Positions 16,296-24,874 of a stretch of DNA of 54,592 nt are shown piece by piece; positions within the stretch are counted from its first letter, which is position 1; each line of letters opens with the position of its first letter. The notes below the pieces were generated by a model. The model saw nothing but the letters and a program-made list of their open reading frames with translations, was not told the DNA's origin and made no database searches. Origin of the DNA: an uncultured Ruminococcus sp. (GTDB lineage Bacteria > Bacillota > Clostridia > Lachnospirales > Lachnospiraceae); contig USFD01000008.1 of NCBI GenBank assembly GCA_900553885.1, positions 1 to 54,592 on the forward strand. Reading direction: 5' to 3'. The translations under genes and the position numbers were made by a program.

Positions 16296-16335
16296 CAAAG
16301 GGGTCTGACCCCTTTGAGTAGAATTGTCCGAATTT
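16296..16335 (+). repeat. Dispersed hairpin repeat, copy 2 (short form)
   Basis: The perfect palindrome CAAAGGGGTC-T-GACCCCTTTG (16296-16316) is followed by the family tail AGAATTGTCCGAA and a TTTTT run. It lacks the second inner hairpin of copies 1 and 4. The position suggests it also serves as the ybaK terminator. Confidence 0.65.
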
Positions 16336-16373
16336 TTCTTTAATTACGATTTTATATGGAAGGAGGCTTTATT

Positions 16374-17870
16374 TTGGCAAAATATATTATGGCACTTGAT
16401 GCCGGAACTACCAGTAACCGCTGTATTCTTTTTGACAAAAGAGGAAGGGTATGCAGCTCCGCTCAGCGGGAGTTTACTCAGTACTTTCCCCGTCCGGGAT
16501 GGGTGGAGCATGATGCGGACGAAATCTGGGCCAGTCAGCTTGGGGTGGCAGTTGAGGCCATGAGTAAGATCGGCGCCTCTGCTGAAGACATTGCGGCAAT
16601 CGGTATTACCAATCAACGGGAAACTGTCATTGTATGGGACAGGGCAACCGGTGAGCCGGTCTTCCATGCTATTGTATGGCAGTGCCGCCGTACTTCTGAT
16701 TACTGTGATTCTCTGAAAGCGAAAGGACTGACGGAAAATTTCAGAGAGAAAACCGGGCTTGTCATCGATGCATATTTTTCCGGGACAAAGATAAAATGGA
16801 TTCTGGACAATGTTCCAGGAGCACGGGAACGCGCCGAAAACGGCGAACTTCTCTTTGGCACCGTAGAAACCTGGCTGATCTGGAAACTGACAAAAGGCAG
16901 AGTTCATATTACAGATTACTCCAACGCATCCCGTACTATGCTCTTTAATATAAACACTCTTGCCTGGGATGATGAGATTCTGAAAGAACTTAATATTCCC
17001 CGAAGTATCCTGCCGGAAGTACGTCCGTCCAGCTGCGTTTACGGGGAAACTGACCCCGCTTTTTTCGGAGGTCCTATTCCCATTGCCGGAGCCGCAGGAG
17101 ATCAGCAGGCCGCGTTGTTCGGCCAGACCTGTTTTGCTCCGGGAGATGCAAAGAATACATACGGCACCGGCTGTTTTCTTCTGATGAACACCGGAGAGAC
17201 TCCGGTCTTTTCCAGAAACGGACTTGTCACTACGATAGCCTGGGGACTGGACGGTAAAGTAACCTACGCACTGGAAGGATCGATCTTTGTAGCAGGAGCT
17301 GCTATCCAGTGGCTCAGAGATGAGATGCGCCTGATTGATTCTGCCGACGATTCCGAATACATGGCGCAAAAAGTACCGGATACGAATGGCTGCTATGTTG
17401 TGCCGGCATTTACCGGCCTTGGCGCGCCTCACTGGGATCAGTACGCAAGAGGAACCATAGTAGGAATTACCCGGGGTGTAAATAAGTATCACATCATCCG
17501 CGCAACACTGGAATCCCTTGCCTATCAGGTAAATGACGTACTGACCGCCATGAAAGCGGATTCAGGCATTGAACTGGCCTCTCTCAGAGCAGACGGCGGA
17601 GCCAGTGCAAACGATTTTCTGATGCAGGTGCAGGCTGATATTATTAATGCGCCGGTCAGGCGTCCGGCCTGTGTTGAAACCACGGCGACAGGAGCTGCAT
17701 ATCTGGCCGGCCTTGCCGTCGGCTACTGGTCCGGTAAAAATGATGTAATTGAAAATCAGATCATTGAACGGATCTTTGAGCCTTCTATCTCCCCTGAAGA
17801 CCGGGAGGCACGTATCAGGGGCTGGAATAAAGCAGTAAAATATTCATTTGGCTGGGCGAAAGATAATTAA
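16374..17870 (+). CDS. glpK: Glycerol kinase
   Basis: It phosphorylates glycerol to sn-glycerol-3-phosphate. The 498-aa FGGY-family kinase has the N-terminal ATP/phosphate motif LDAGTTSNR, the substrate block TNQRET, WQCRRT and the signature GPIPIAGAAGDQQAALFGQ. An ATG at 16356 is in frame, but it overlaps the ribosome site; AAGGAGG is followed after 7 nt by TTG at 16374, and starting there gives the usual N-terminus (M)AKYIMALDAGTT. A TTG start is therefore preferred and implies modest translation. No glpF or glpO neighbour is present. Confidence 0.96.
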   Translation: MAKYIMALDAGTTSNRCILFDKRGRVCSSAQREFTQYFPRPGWVEHDADEIWASQLGVAVEAMSKIGASAEDIAAIGITNQRETVIVWDRATGEPVFHAIVWQCRRTSDYCDSLKAKGLTENFREKTGLVIDAYFSGTKIKWILDNVPGARERAENGELLFGTVETWLIWKLTKGRVHITDYSNASRTMLFNINTLAWDDEILKELNIPRSILPEVRPSSCVYGETDPAFFGGPIPIAGAAGDQQAALFGQTCFAPGDAKNTYGTGCFLLMNTGETPVFSRNGLVTTIAWGLDGKVTYALEGSIFVAGAAIQWLRDEMRLIDSADDSEYMAQKVPDTNGCYVVPAFTGLGAPHWDQYARGTIVGITRGVNKYHIIRATLESLAYQVNDVLTAMKADSGIELASLRADGGASANDFLMQVQADIINAPVRRPACVETTATGAAYLAGLAVGYWSGKNDVIENQIIERIFEPSISPEDREARIRGWNKAVKYSFGWAKDN

Positions 17871-17875
17871 AAAAA

Positions 17876-17911
17876 GCAGCGGGGATGGCTTTTCAGCCAG
17901 AATCCCGCTGC
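17876..17911. terminator. Bidirectional terminator glpK / sufB
   Basis: GCAGCGGGGAT pairs with ATCCCGCTGC, enclosing GGCT/AGCC. It is flanked by A5 on the left and a T-rich stretch on the right, and lies between two convergent genes. Confidence 0.8.
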
Positions 17912-17959
17912 TTCTGATTTTGTCTGTTTTCCGGCACACTTTTGAGCTGCCGCCCTGTT

Positions 17960-18880
17960 TTATTTCAAAAAGCTTTCAATGATAACAGACTCCGCCTCTT
18001 CCTCTGTAAGCCCGAATGTCCGAAGCTTTACAAGCTGCTCATCATTGATTCTTCCGATAGCCGCCTCATGGATAATCTGAGCATCCACATGTTTGGCGTC
18101 AATTTCGGGGATAGAGCTGATCTCAGCATGATCCATAATAATGGAGTCACACTGGATATGTGCATGGCAGAGATTATTGCCAATGGCTTTCGGATGGAAC
18201 ACCTGTCTGGACGTCCCTTTTCCGACGGAACGGGACACGATCCGCGCAGAACTGTTTTCACCGTTAAGTTCTACTTCCATATTCGATACTGCAGTCTGGC
18301 TTTCGTCTGTCATCAGTTTTTCGGTGACAAACAGTTTCGCATTCTCCGCAAGTTCAATATAATTCTCCCTCTCTGTAGAATCCACACCTCTGATCTGAGT
18401 CGTCTCCAGAGTGAAGACCGAGTTTTCTCCCACGTAAATCTTTGTCACAGGGTTAAGCACTTTGCTTCCCGTGCCGTTGCCCTCCGCATAATGATTATCC
18501 ACATATTTTACATTTGCATTTTTCCCTACATGGAATGCATGGATTCCATCATGGCGTGTCTCGCTGCACCCTTCGCCATGTATCCCGCATCCGGCCACGA
18601 TGGTTACATCCGCGCCGTCTTCAATATAGAAATCATTATAAACAATATCTACACCTTCCTGGGACATGACTACCGGAATATGCACCTGTTCCTCTTTTGT
18701 CTCTCCGCTGATATAAATATCAATTCCCGGTTTATCTTCTTTTGGCACAATCTTAATATGACGGCTGTCCCCATGGCACACAGCCATGCCATTCAGTCTG
18801 AGATTGTATGCTCCCTCCTGCTTAAAACCGTAAGAGTCTATCACCTTAAGTACATCTTCTGTCACTTTATTAAGCTCCAT
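17960..18880 (-). CDS. SufB/SufD-like Fe-S scaffold (SmsB type)
   Basis: This beta-helix scaffold partner of the SufC ATPase works in Fe-S cluster assembly in the cytosol. The 306-aa protein is shorter than SufB (about 470) or SufD (about 430) and corresponds to the core-only form seen in minimal SufBC/SMS systems. The family core is visible in GTSRQVFHPKAIG, HAHIQCDSIIMD and IHEAAIGRI. The frame is open upstream, but GGGAGGTGA lies a few bases before the ATG at 18880. It overlaps the end of sufC by 11 bp, giving translational coupling. No SufS or SufU is nearby. Confidence 0.88.
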   Translation of the reverse strand: MELNKVTEDVLKVIDSYGFKQEGAYNLRLNGMAVCHGDSRHIKIVPKEDKPGIDIYISGETKEEQVHIPVVMSQEGVDIVYNDFYIEDGADVTIVAGCGIHGEGCSETRHDGIHAFHVGKNANVKYVDNHYAEGNGTGSKVLNPVTKIYVGENSVFTLETTQIRGVDSTERENYIELAENAKLFVTEKLMTDESQTAVSNMEVELNGENSSARIVSRSVGKGTSRQVFHPKAIGNNLCHAHIQCDSIIMDHAEISSIPEIDAKHVDAQIIHEAAIGRINDEQLVKLRTFGLTEEEAESVIIESFLK

Positions 18881-19616
18881 AGAGCTCACCTCCCTTTTGT
18901 CTCCTGCACTCGCAGGAATCCACTTCCTGGTTAAACAGCTTCGGCATAATCTCATCAGCAGCACCGATGGACTCTACTTTTCCATCTGTAATCACCATAA
19001 TCCTGTCAGCCATACGGATAATTCTCTCCTGATGAGAAATCAGGATCATACTCTCCTGCTTTTCCTTATGAATCTGTTCAAACCGTTTGATCAGCATAGA
19101 AAAACTCCAGAGATCAATTCCCGCCTCCGGTTCATCAAAAATACAGAGCTTATGCTGTTTTGCAAGCACTGTGGCAATCTCAATTCTTTTGATTTCGCCT
19201 CCGGAAAGCGTAGCGTCAGCCTCCCGGTCAATATACTCCATCGCGCAAAGCCCTACGCTGCTCAGAAGATTGCAGCATGTTTTTTCATCCAGCGGGTGTC
19301 CAGCCGCAAGGGACAGCAGTCTGCGCACCGTCATTCCCTTAAAACGCGGCGGCTGCTGGAAGGCAAAACCGATTCCTGCTTTTGCCCTCTCATCAATTGT
19401 ATACTCCGTAATATCCTCTCCGTTGAGCAGGATCTTTCCGGATGTCGCCTTGTTTATTCCCATCAAAAGTTTGGCAAGTGTAGACTTTCCGCCCCCATTC
19501 GGGCCGGTAATCACAAGCATCTCACCGTCATTTACAGTGAAGCTGACATCATTTAAGATCTCCGACTGCTTCCCTTCTTCTAAAACATCATATGATAAAT
19601 GTTCTACCTGTAACAT
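18870..19616 (-). CDS. sufC: SufC-type ABC ATPase for Fe-S cluster assembly
   Basis: This 248-aa soluble ABC ATPase has Walker A GPNGGGKST, Q-loop FQQPPRF, signature LSGGEIKR, Walker B LCIFDEPEAGID and switch His in LISHQERI. The Glu after the Walker B Asp and the EAGID stretch are typical of SufC rather than of importers. The start at 19616 (MLQVEHLSY) is set by homology; the ribosome site is weak (AGG 6 nt upstream). It forms a two-gene unit with the downstream SufB-like gene, and its C-terminus runs into that gene's start. Confidence 0.9.
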   Translation of the reverse strand: MLQVEHLSYDVLEEGKQSEILNDVSFTVNDGEMLVITGPNGGGKSTLAKLLMGINKATSGKILLNGEDITEYTIDERAKAGIGFAFQQPPRFKGMTVRRLLSLAAGHPLDEKTCCNLLSSVGLCAMEYIDREADATLSGGEIKRIEIATVLAKQHKLCIFDEPEAGIDLWSFSMLIKRFEQIHKEKQESMILISHQERIIRMADRIMVITDGKVESIGAADEIMPKLFNQEVDSCECRRQKGGELYGA

Positions 19617-19679
19617 CTTTAACCTGTCACTTCCTTTTTCATTTGATACCTGCAGTTCCATATACCTGCACAGATTCCA

Positions 19680-19697
19680 TTTACGGTATTCCGTAAA
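19680..19697. promoter_or_regulatory. 18-bp palindrome upstream of sufC
   Basis: TTTACGG (19680-19686) and CCGTAAA (19691-19697) surround TATT. On the sufC side the minus strand also has a direct repeat of TGCAGGTAT. It could be an operator for the suf pair or a weak stem after the LysR gene; no T run follows. Confidence 0.4.
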
Positions 19698-19705
19698 CTG
19701 CGGAA

Positions 19706-20581
19706 TCATTCAGAAAACCGCCGGAACAGTTCTCTGTACCAGTCCGCATAAATACTTCCTCTTCTCCAGATAAACGCAAATTCATGCGTAACAGGAAAGT
19801 CCTGAAGCGGAATCTGACGCAGTGAACCATCTTCCAGTTCACCGCGAACTGCAGCTTCATATAAAAATGTAATACCACATCCGGCTTTTGTCAACTCTTT
19901 AATCGTCTGCATGCTGCCCACTTCCATCCTCCTGTCAAAATCCTGGACACTCAGATTGTGAGCTTCCAGACAGCGTTCCAGCACCTCTCTGGTACCGGAT
20001 CCCTCTTCTCTCAGAAGAAGGCGCTCCTGAAAAAGTTTTTCAATGCGATCCGGTGTATTCTGAAAAAAATAGTCCGGACTGCAGACAGCTATATATTTTT
20101 CCCTGGAAAAAATCTGAAAATCGTACTCGCTTTTCTTAAAAAAACCTTCAACAAGAGCAAAATCAATCTTTCCTTCATCCAGCCGCACCAGAAGATCATG
20201 GGTGTTCTCCACCTCCATATAAATCCTGGCCTGCGGATATCTGGCAAGATATTTTTCCAGCACCCGCCCCATCACCGAATCCCCGATGGTACGGGTTGCG
20301 CCAAAGCGAATTTCCGCTTCTTTCTCTGTTTTCTGCATTTCATTCTGCATGGACTGCTCGTCGTGCATCATAGTAAGCGATGCATTCCGCAGAATCTCCC
20401 CCGCGCCCGTCAGCCTGAGTTTTTTCCCTTCATACCGGAAAAGCTTCGTATTGTAATGTTTTTCCAGAAAACGGATATGCTGGGAAACTGCCGGCTGTGT
20501 AATATTCAGTTTTTCCGATGCCCTCGTAAAATTCATGCACTTGCACACCGTAAGAAATGTCTCCATTCTGAAATCGAGCAT
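19706..20581 (-). CDS. LysR-family regulator (YeiE/CysB-like)
   Basis: This 291-aa LysR-type regulator has an N-terminal winged helix-turn-helix (FLTVCKCMNFTRASEKLNITQPAVSQHIRFLE is the family block, about residues 5-37) and a periplasmic-binding-protein-like effector domain from about residue 90. AAGGGGG lies 7 nt before ATG 20581; an upstream in-frame start is poorer. It is divergent from a YeiH-type exporter, the same arrangement as yeiE/yeiH in E. coli, so it most likely controls that gene. The effector is unknown, perhaps a sulfur compound. Confidence 0.9.
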   Translation of the reverse strand: MLDFRMETFLTVCKCMNFTRASEKLNITQPAVSQHIRFLEKHYNTKLFRYEGKKLRLTGAGEILRNASLTMMHDEQSMQNEMQKTEKEAEIRFGATRTIGDSVMGRVLEKYLARYPQARIYMEVENTHDLLVRLDEGKIDFALVEGFFKKSEYDFQIFSREKYIAVCSPDYFFQNTPDRIEKLFQERLLLREEGSGTREVLERCLEAHNLSVQDFDRRMEVGSMQTIKELTKAGCGITFLYEAAVRGELEDGSLRQIPLQDFPVTHEFAFIWRRGSIYADWYRELFRRFSE

Positions 20582-20672
20582 AATGCGCCCCCTTATACAC
20601 AAATAGATAAGGAGCGGAGCACTCCTGTACAGAGTCTCCGCCCCTCTTTATACTGAACTACTCCCTGCATCT

Positions 20673-20740
20673 ACTATAACATATATTTATGATAAAATAA
20701 AGATATATAATTTTATTTTATGATAAATTTATGGTATTGT
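20673..20740. promoter_or_regulatory. Divergent lysR / yeiH promoters over an AT-rich inverted repeat
   Basis: TTATGATAAAATAAA (20687-20701) and TTTTATTTTATGATAA (20711-20726) form an imperfect inverted repeat overlapping both -35 regions. Leftward -10 TATAGT is at 20673-20678; rightward extended -10 TGGTATTGT ends at 20740. This is a good candidate for the LysR binding site. Confidence 0.55.
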
Positions 20741-20839
20741 ATCTGCAGGAAAAAATTACTAAAAATGAAAAGGGAAAAGCGAATATGAAAGATTATGCAC
20801 ACTCTTTTCAGAATGATGAGAGAAAGTGAGGAAACAAAA

Positions 20840-21847
20840 ATGAATTTTCTGAAGAAAAATATTCCCGGACTTCTGCTCTGTCTGGTTATTGCGGTACCAT
20901 CCTGGTTTCTCGGCCAGGCGGTTCCTGTTATCGGCGGTCCGGTATTTGCAATTCTGATTGGCATGATACTGACACTTATTCTGACAAAAAAAGAACCTTT
21001 TACCGCAGGCATTAACTATACCTCAAAAAAAATCCTGCAGGCCGCCGTGGTATTTCTGGGATTTGGTATGAATCTGACGGAAATACTGGCAAAGGGAAAA
21101 CAGTCTCTTCCTATTATAATTTCCACAATCACCACTTCGCTGGTAATTGCATTTGTTCTGTACAAAGCGCTGAAACTTCGTACAAATAATGCGATTCTTG
21201 TCGGAGTAGGCTCTTCCATCTGCGGAGGAAGCGCTATAGCGGCAACCGCGCCGGTAATCGATGCATCTGACGAAGAAGTGGCTCAGTCCATTTCTGTTAT
21301 TTTTCTTTTTAATGTACTGGCCGCCCTTATCTTTCCCACATTAGGCGGAATCCTTGGATTAAGCAATGAAGGATTTGGTCTTTTTGCCGGAACCGCGATT
21401 AATGATACATCGTCCGTGACCGCCGCTGCTACTGCCTGGGACGGGATCCACGGCAGCAATACACTGGATGCGGCCGCAATCGTAAAAATGACAAGAACCC
21501 TTGCAATCATTCCGATCACACTGGTTCTTGCCATTTACAGAGGGAGAAAAGAAAAATCCTCAAAAGGCTCTTCCTTCAGCCTCAGGAAATCTTTTCCTTA
21601 CTTTGTATTGCTTTTTGTTCTGGCTTCCATTGTAACAACGCTCTTTCAGCTTCCTGCAGATGTAACAGCTCCTCTGAAGAATCTGAGTAAATTTCTCATC
21701 GTTATGGCAATGGCTGCCATTGGCCTGAATACGAACATAATTAAACTAATAAAAACCGGCGGGAAGCCCATTTTTACCGGTTTCTGCTGCTGGGCAGGTA
21801 TCACGCTTGTAAGTCTGGGGATGCAGCATATCCTTGGGATCTGGTAG
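20840..21847 (+). CDS. YeiH/UPF0324-family membrane exporter (putative sulfate/sulfur anion)
   Basis: This 335-aa polytopic membrane protein has about 9-10 hydrophobic segments. The family blocks KKILQAAVVFLGFGMNL, GVGSSICGGSAIAATAPVI and GTAINDTSSVTAAATAW are intact. The YeiH family is annotated as putative sulfate exporter, with little direct proof of substrate. An upstream ATG at 20795 is in frame, but GTGAGGA before ATG 20840 and the hydrophobic N-terminus favour the shorter form. The divergent LysR gene is its likely regulator. Confidence 0.88.
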   Translation: MNFLKKNIPGLLLCLVIAVPSWFLGQAVPVIGGPVFAILIGMILTLILTKKEPFTAGINYTSKKILQAAVVFLGFGMNLTEILAKGKQSLPIIISTITTSLVIAFVLYKALKLRTNNAILVGVGSSICGGSAIAATAPVIDASDEEVAQSISVIFLFNVLAALIFPTLGGILGLSNEGFGLFAGTAINDTSSVTAAATAWDGIHGSNTLDAAAIVKMTRTLAIIPITLVLAIYRGRKEKSSKGSSFSLRKSFPYFVLLFVLASIVTTLFQLPADVTAPLKNLSKFLIVMAMAAIGLNTNIIKLIKTGGKPIFTGFCCWAGITLVSLGMQHILGIW

Positions 21848-22268
21848 TAATTCGGATTGTCAAAGGGGGGGTCCGTCACCAAATAGAAAATCAGAAGACA
21901 AGAAAGTGTTTAAAGGACGTATTCAGAAGAGAGGGATGTCTGCTTTGGAAAAATGGAAATAATCAGGAGTTTCTCCCAGATAGAATACACAAGAGATATG
22001 AAATGTGGGATCCTTCTGACTCGGAGGAATCTGTCAGAAAAACAAAGGATCTGAAGTCTGATGTTAAGGCCTGAGATGAATCTGCCGAACGCAGTGAGTT
22101 TTCATCTCAGGCCTTATTTCTAATCAGATTTCAGATCCTTTATCTTTCTCAGATTCCGGAACGGAATAAAGATCCCATATCCCATATCTCCGTCCCATTC
22201 TAGCCAGAAAAATCTGAATATTTTCCAGTATTTCTTAATTCAAGTTCATTTCGGCAAATCCAAATTAC
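21847..22268. repeat. 420-bp imperfect palindrome filling a convergent intergenic region
   Basis: Nested matching arms run from end to end: GTAATTCGGATTGTC (21847) with GCAAATCCAAATTAC (22254); GAGATATG (21993) with CATATCTC (22183); GGGATC (22007) with GATCCC (22171); AAAGGATCTGAA (22044) with TTCAGATCCTTT (22130); and a 16-bp inner stem 22065-22080 / 22101-22116. No gene is visible. It could be a MITE-like element or a long structured RNA; the inner stem may serve as terminator for both flanking genes. Confidence 0.7.
21853..21880 (-). repeat. Dispersed hairpin repeat, copy 3 (degenerate)
   Basis: Read on the minus strand it is GGTGACGGACC, a C run, then TTTGACAATCC. It keeps the GACGGACC core and a TTGACAAT-type end but not a full hairpin. 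It lies within the left end of the 420-bp palindrome. Confidence 0.35.
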
Positions 22269-23551
22269 ATATTCTCCAGCAGCTTATCAATGCTGACAAG
22301 TTTTACGCTGAGTACAAAAATATCTGTTGCAACTGCCAGTTCTTCCGGAGTCGGATAGGACGGCGCAATACGGATATTACTGTCGTGCGGATCCTTGCCG
22401 TACGGGTAAGTAGCACCTGCCCCTGTCATTACAAGGCCGGCTTCTTTTGCTTTTGCAACAATTGCCTTCGCACATCCTTCCATTGCATCAAAGGAGATAA
22501 AATATCCGCCCAGAGGCTTAATCCAGGAACCGATTTCCAGACCGCCCAGTTCTCTTTCAAGCACGTCAATTACAGCCTCAAACTTCGGGCGCATGATATT
22601 TGCATGTTTTTTCATATGCTCGACAATTCCATGTACATCCTTGAAGAAACGCACATGACGAAGCTGATTTACCTTATCATGTCCGATTGTCTGCATCTTC
22701 ATCATGCTTCTGATTTCATTCAGGTTTGCCTCAGACGCAGCAAGGGCAGCAATACCTGATCCCGGGAAGCTGATCTTGGACGTGGAAGAAAACTTATAAA
22801 CCATGTCCGGATTTCCTGCTTTCTTACACTCTGACAGAATTTCGATCAGATAATCCTGTTTATCCTCATAAAGATGATGTACACAATACGCATTATCCCA
22901 GTAAATACGGAAATCTTCTGCTGCCGGTTTCAGATTGGCAAAGCGGAATACCGTCTCGTCAGAGTAGGTAATTCCCTGAGGATTTGAATATTTCGGAACA
23001 CACCAGATTCCTTTTACCGCCGGATCTTCGTTTACATACTTTTCTACCAGATCCATATCCGGTCCTGTCGGTGTCATCGGGATATTAATCATCTCGATAC
23101 CGAAATGTTCCGTAATACCAAAATGTCTGTCATATCCAGGCACCGGACAGAGGAATTTTACTTTGTCCAGCTTGCACCACGGCGTACTCCCCAGTATTCC
23201 ATGTGTCATAGCACGTGCAACGGTATCATACATAACGTTCAGACTGGAATTTCCAAAGATAATTACATTATCTTTCGGAACTTCCATCATGTCAGCAAGA
23301 AGCTGTTTAGCCTCGCCAATTCCGTCCAGTCCACCGTAGTTACGGCAGTCAACACCATCAGCGCATGTCAGATCCGCGCTGCTGTTCAGAACATCCATCA
23401 TCCCCATTGACAGATTCAGCTGCTCAGTTGACGGCTTACCTCTGGACATATCCAGTTTGAGGCCTTTTGCCTTTACTTCTTCATACCGGGCCTCCAGGCC
23501 GCTCTTCAGTTCCAGTAACTCTTCTTTCGTTAAATCCTTGTACGCAGTCAT
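22265..23551 (-). CDS. PLP-dependent aminotransferase, PF12897 (aspartate aminotransferase-like)
   Basis: This fold-type I aminotransferase, about 428 aa, belongs to the clade annotated as aspartate aminotransferase / MocR-like aminotransferase domain. Family blocks: LDMSRGKPSTEQL near the N-terminus, YGGLDGIGEAKQLLADM, the PLP-contact CVPKYSNPQGITYSD, IYWDNAYCVHHLY and the Schiff-base lysine in SSTSKISFPGSG. The frame extends 56 codons upstream, but that stretch contains the promoter; GGAGG lies about 9 nt before ATG 23551. It probably makes aspartate or glutamate; exact specificity cannot be read from sequence. Confidence 0.92.
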   Translation of the reverse strand: MTAYKDLTKEELLELKSGLEARYEEVKAKGLKLDMSRGKPSTEQLNLSMGMMDVLNSSADLTCADGVDCRNYGGLDGIGEAKQLLADMMEVPKDNVIIFGNSSLNVMYDTVARAMTHGILGSTPWCKLDKVKFLCPVPGYDRHFGITEHFGIEMINIPMTPTGPDMDLVEKYVNEDPAVKGIWCVPKYSNPQGITYSDETVFRFANLKPAAEDFRIYWDNAYCVHHLYEDKQDYLIEILSECKKAGNPDMVYKFSSTSKISFPGSGIAALAASEANLNEIRSMMKMQTIGHDKVNQLRHVRFFKDVHGIVEHMKKHANIMRPKFEAVIDVLERELGGLEIGSWIKPLGGYFISFDAMEGCAKAIVAKAKEAGLVMTGAGATYPYGKDPHDSNIRIAPSYPTPEELAVATDIFVLSVKLVSIDKLLENM

Positions 23552-23609
23552 TGCAGAAATCCTCCACTCTTTCTTACACATTGTTACACTCTTTTTTTCA
23601 CTGTTTGAT

Positions 23610-23638
23610 ATTGTATATAATTTTTGAGAGTTCGTCAA
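23610..23638 (-). promoter_or_regulatory. Promoter of the aminotransferase gene
   Basis: On the minus strand, -35 TTGACG (23633-23638), 17-nt spacer, -10 TACAAT (23610-23615). Confidence 0.8.
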
Positions 23639-23763
23639 TGGTTTCTTGCATTTTTTTGTTTTTTTCTCGATTATTTCGTCCAGAACTTTACATTTTTGAA
23701 ACTTCAATTTATTTTTCATTCATTTTTCAATTTCAGAAAATGCTTTCATAACTATTATTACTT

Positions 23764-23797
23764 AAAAAAAGCCCCGTACAGCTTAAACTGTACGGGG
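23764..23797 (-). terminator. Terminator of the ABC importer operon
   Basis: Perfect arms CCCCGTACAG (23772-23781) and CTGTACGGGG (23788-23797), followed on the minus strand by seven T. It lies 30 bp past the stop of the last permease gene. Confidence 0.92.
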
Positions 23798-23826
23798 TAG
23801 TTTTTATCAGAGAAACCCTGATACTA

Positions 23827-24873
23827 TTAATCTTTTTTACGTGATGTAACCACACTCTGGATAACCAGGAACAGACACAGCATAGCTGCTACTGTAATTC
23901 CTGTCCACCATGCATCATCCAGACCGATTGAAGAAACGATATTCTGGATTGTGCTCAGTGAAAGTACACCAACGAATGTTCCGATAATATTACCAACACC
24001 ACCTGTCAGCAATGTACCACCGATAATGGAAGATGCGATTGCATCCATTTCCATACCCTGTGCATGGGACGGGGAACCGGAACCAACATACAGGAAGAAT
24101 GCATATCCTGCAATACCTGCCAGAACACTACACATAAGATGTGCAATGAATTTTGTTCTCTTAACATTGATACCGAGCATCAGTGCGCTCTGGCTGTTAC
24201 CGCCGACTGCATAGAATGCACGTCCGAGTTTTGTCCAGCGAAGTACCACGAATAAAAGAACAACTACAAGCAGAGCAATAATAACACCGATATTGATATA
24301 TGCATCAATATAGTTGCCGAGACGGTTTACATTTCCCATACCCGGAACAATAATACGTGTATTTTTCAGTGCCTGAAATGATTCATTCTGTACGTTAAAC
24401 GGCTGTGAATGTACGATTGTTGTCATACCTCTTGCAAAGAACATACCTGCCAGAGAAATGATAAATGGCTGGATCTCAAGGTAAGCAACAAGGAAGCCCT
24501 GTACAATACCGTATGCAAGACCAATGCCAAGAGCAACCAGGATAGACATAGGAACATTACCGCCCATGTAATCCAGGCATACTGCACAGCTCATGCAGAC
24601 CAGAGCAACTACACCACCGACAGAGATATCGATTCCGCCGGTAATCATAACAAGGCTCATTCCACATGCTGTGATAATCAGAGCGGACTGCTGCATCAGA
24701 ATGTTAAATAAGTTCTGCGCATTCCGGAAACCGCCTCCAAGGAAAATGATAGCGGCGAGGTACATAACAAGGAAAATTACAATTGTTATGATCAGCAGCA
24801 GATTCTGGTCTGAAATATTTACCTTTTTCTTCGCCTGCTTTCCAGCTGCAGCTGTTTTACTAGATGTTGCCAT
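23827..24873 (-). CDS. Sugar ABC importer permease, YjfF-like
   Basis: This 348-aa inner-membrane permease of the ribose/galactofuranose (CUT2) class has a basic Lys-rich cytosolic N-terminus, then about 8-10 hydrophobic segments and the family loop SLVMITGGIDISVGG near residue 75, with a second conserved block GTLLTGGVGNIIGTFVG near residue 290. It is the last gene of the importer operon; its ATG is 1 nt from the stop of the upstream permease, with AAAGGAGG inside that gene. With the next gene it forms the heterodimeric channel. Confidence 0.92.
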   Translation of the reverse strand: MATSSKTAAAGKQAKKKVNISDQNLLLIITIVIFLVMYLAAIIFLGGGFRNAQNLFNILMQQSALIITACGMSLVMITGGIDISVGGVVALVCMSCAVCLDYMGGNVPMSILVALGIGLAYGIVQGFLVAYLEIQPFIISLAGMFFARGMTTIVHSQPFNVQNESFQALKNTRIIVPGMGNVNRLGNYIDAYINIGVIIALLVVVLLFVVLRWTKLGRAFYAVGGNSQSALMLGINVKRTKFIAHLMCSVLAGIAGYAFFLYVGSGSPSHAQGMEMDAIASSIIGGTLLTGGVGNIIGTFVGVLSLSTIQNIVSSIGLDDAWWTGITVAAMLCLFLVIQSVVTSRKKD

Positions 24874-24874
24874 A

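Noticed and set aside
16344..17492. A 382-codon open frame on the minus strand opposite glpK
   Set aside because: Shadow of glpK; no ribosome site or family similarity.
17942..18934. A 330-codon open frame on the plus strand opposite the SufB-like gene
   Set aside because: Shadow of a gene with clear family motifs; no start signal.
22065..22116. Only a simple terminator between the convergent genes
   Set aside because: The inner stem may terminate transcription, but matching arms continue outward for the full 420 bp, which a simple terminator does not explain.
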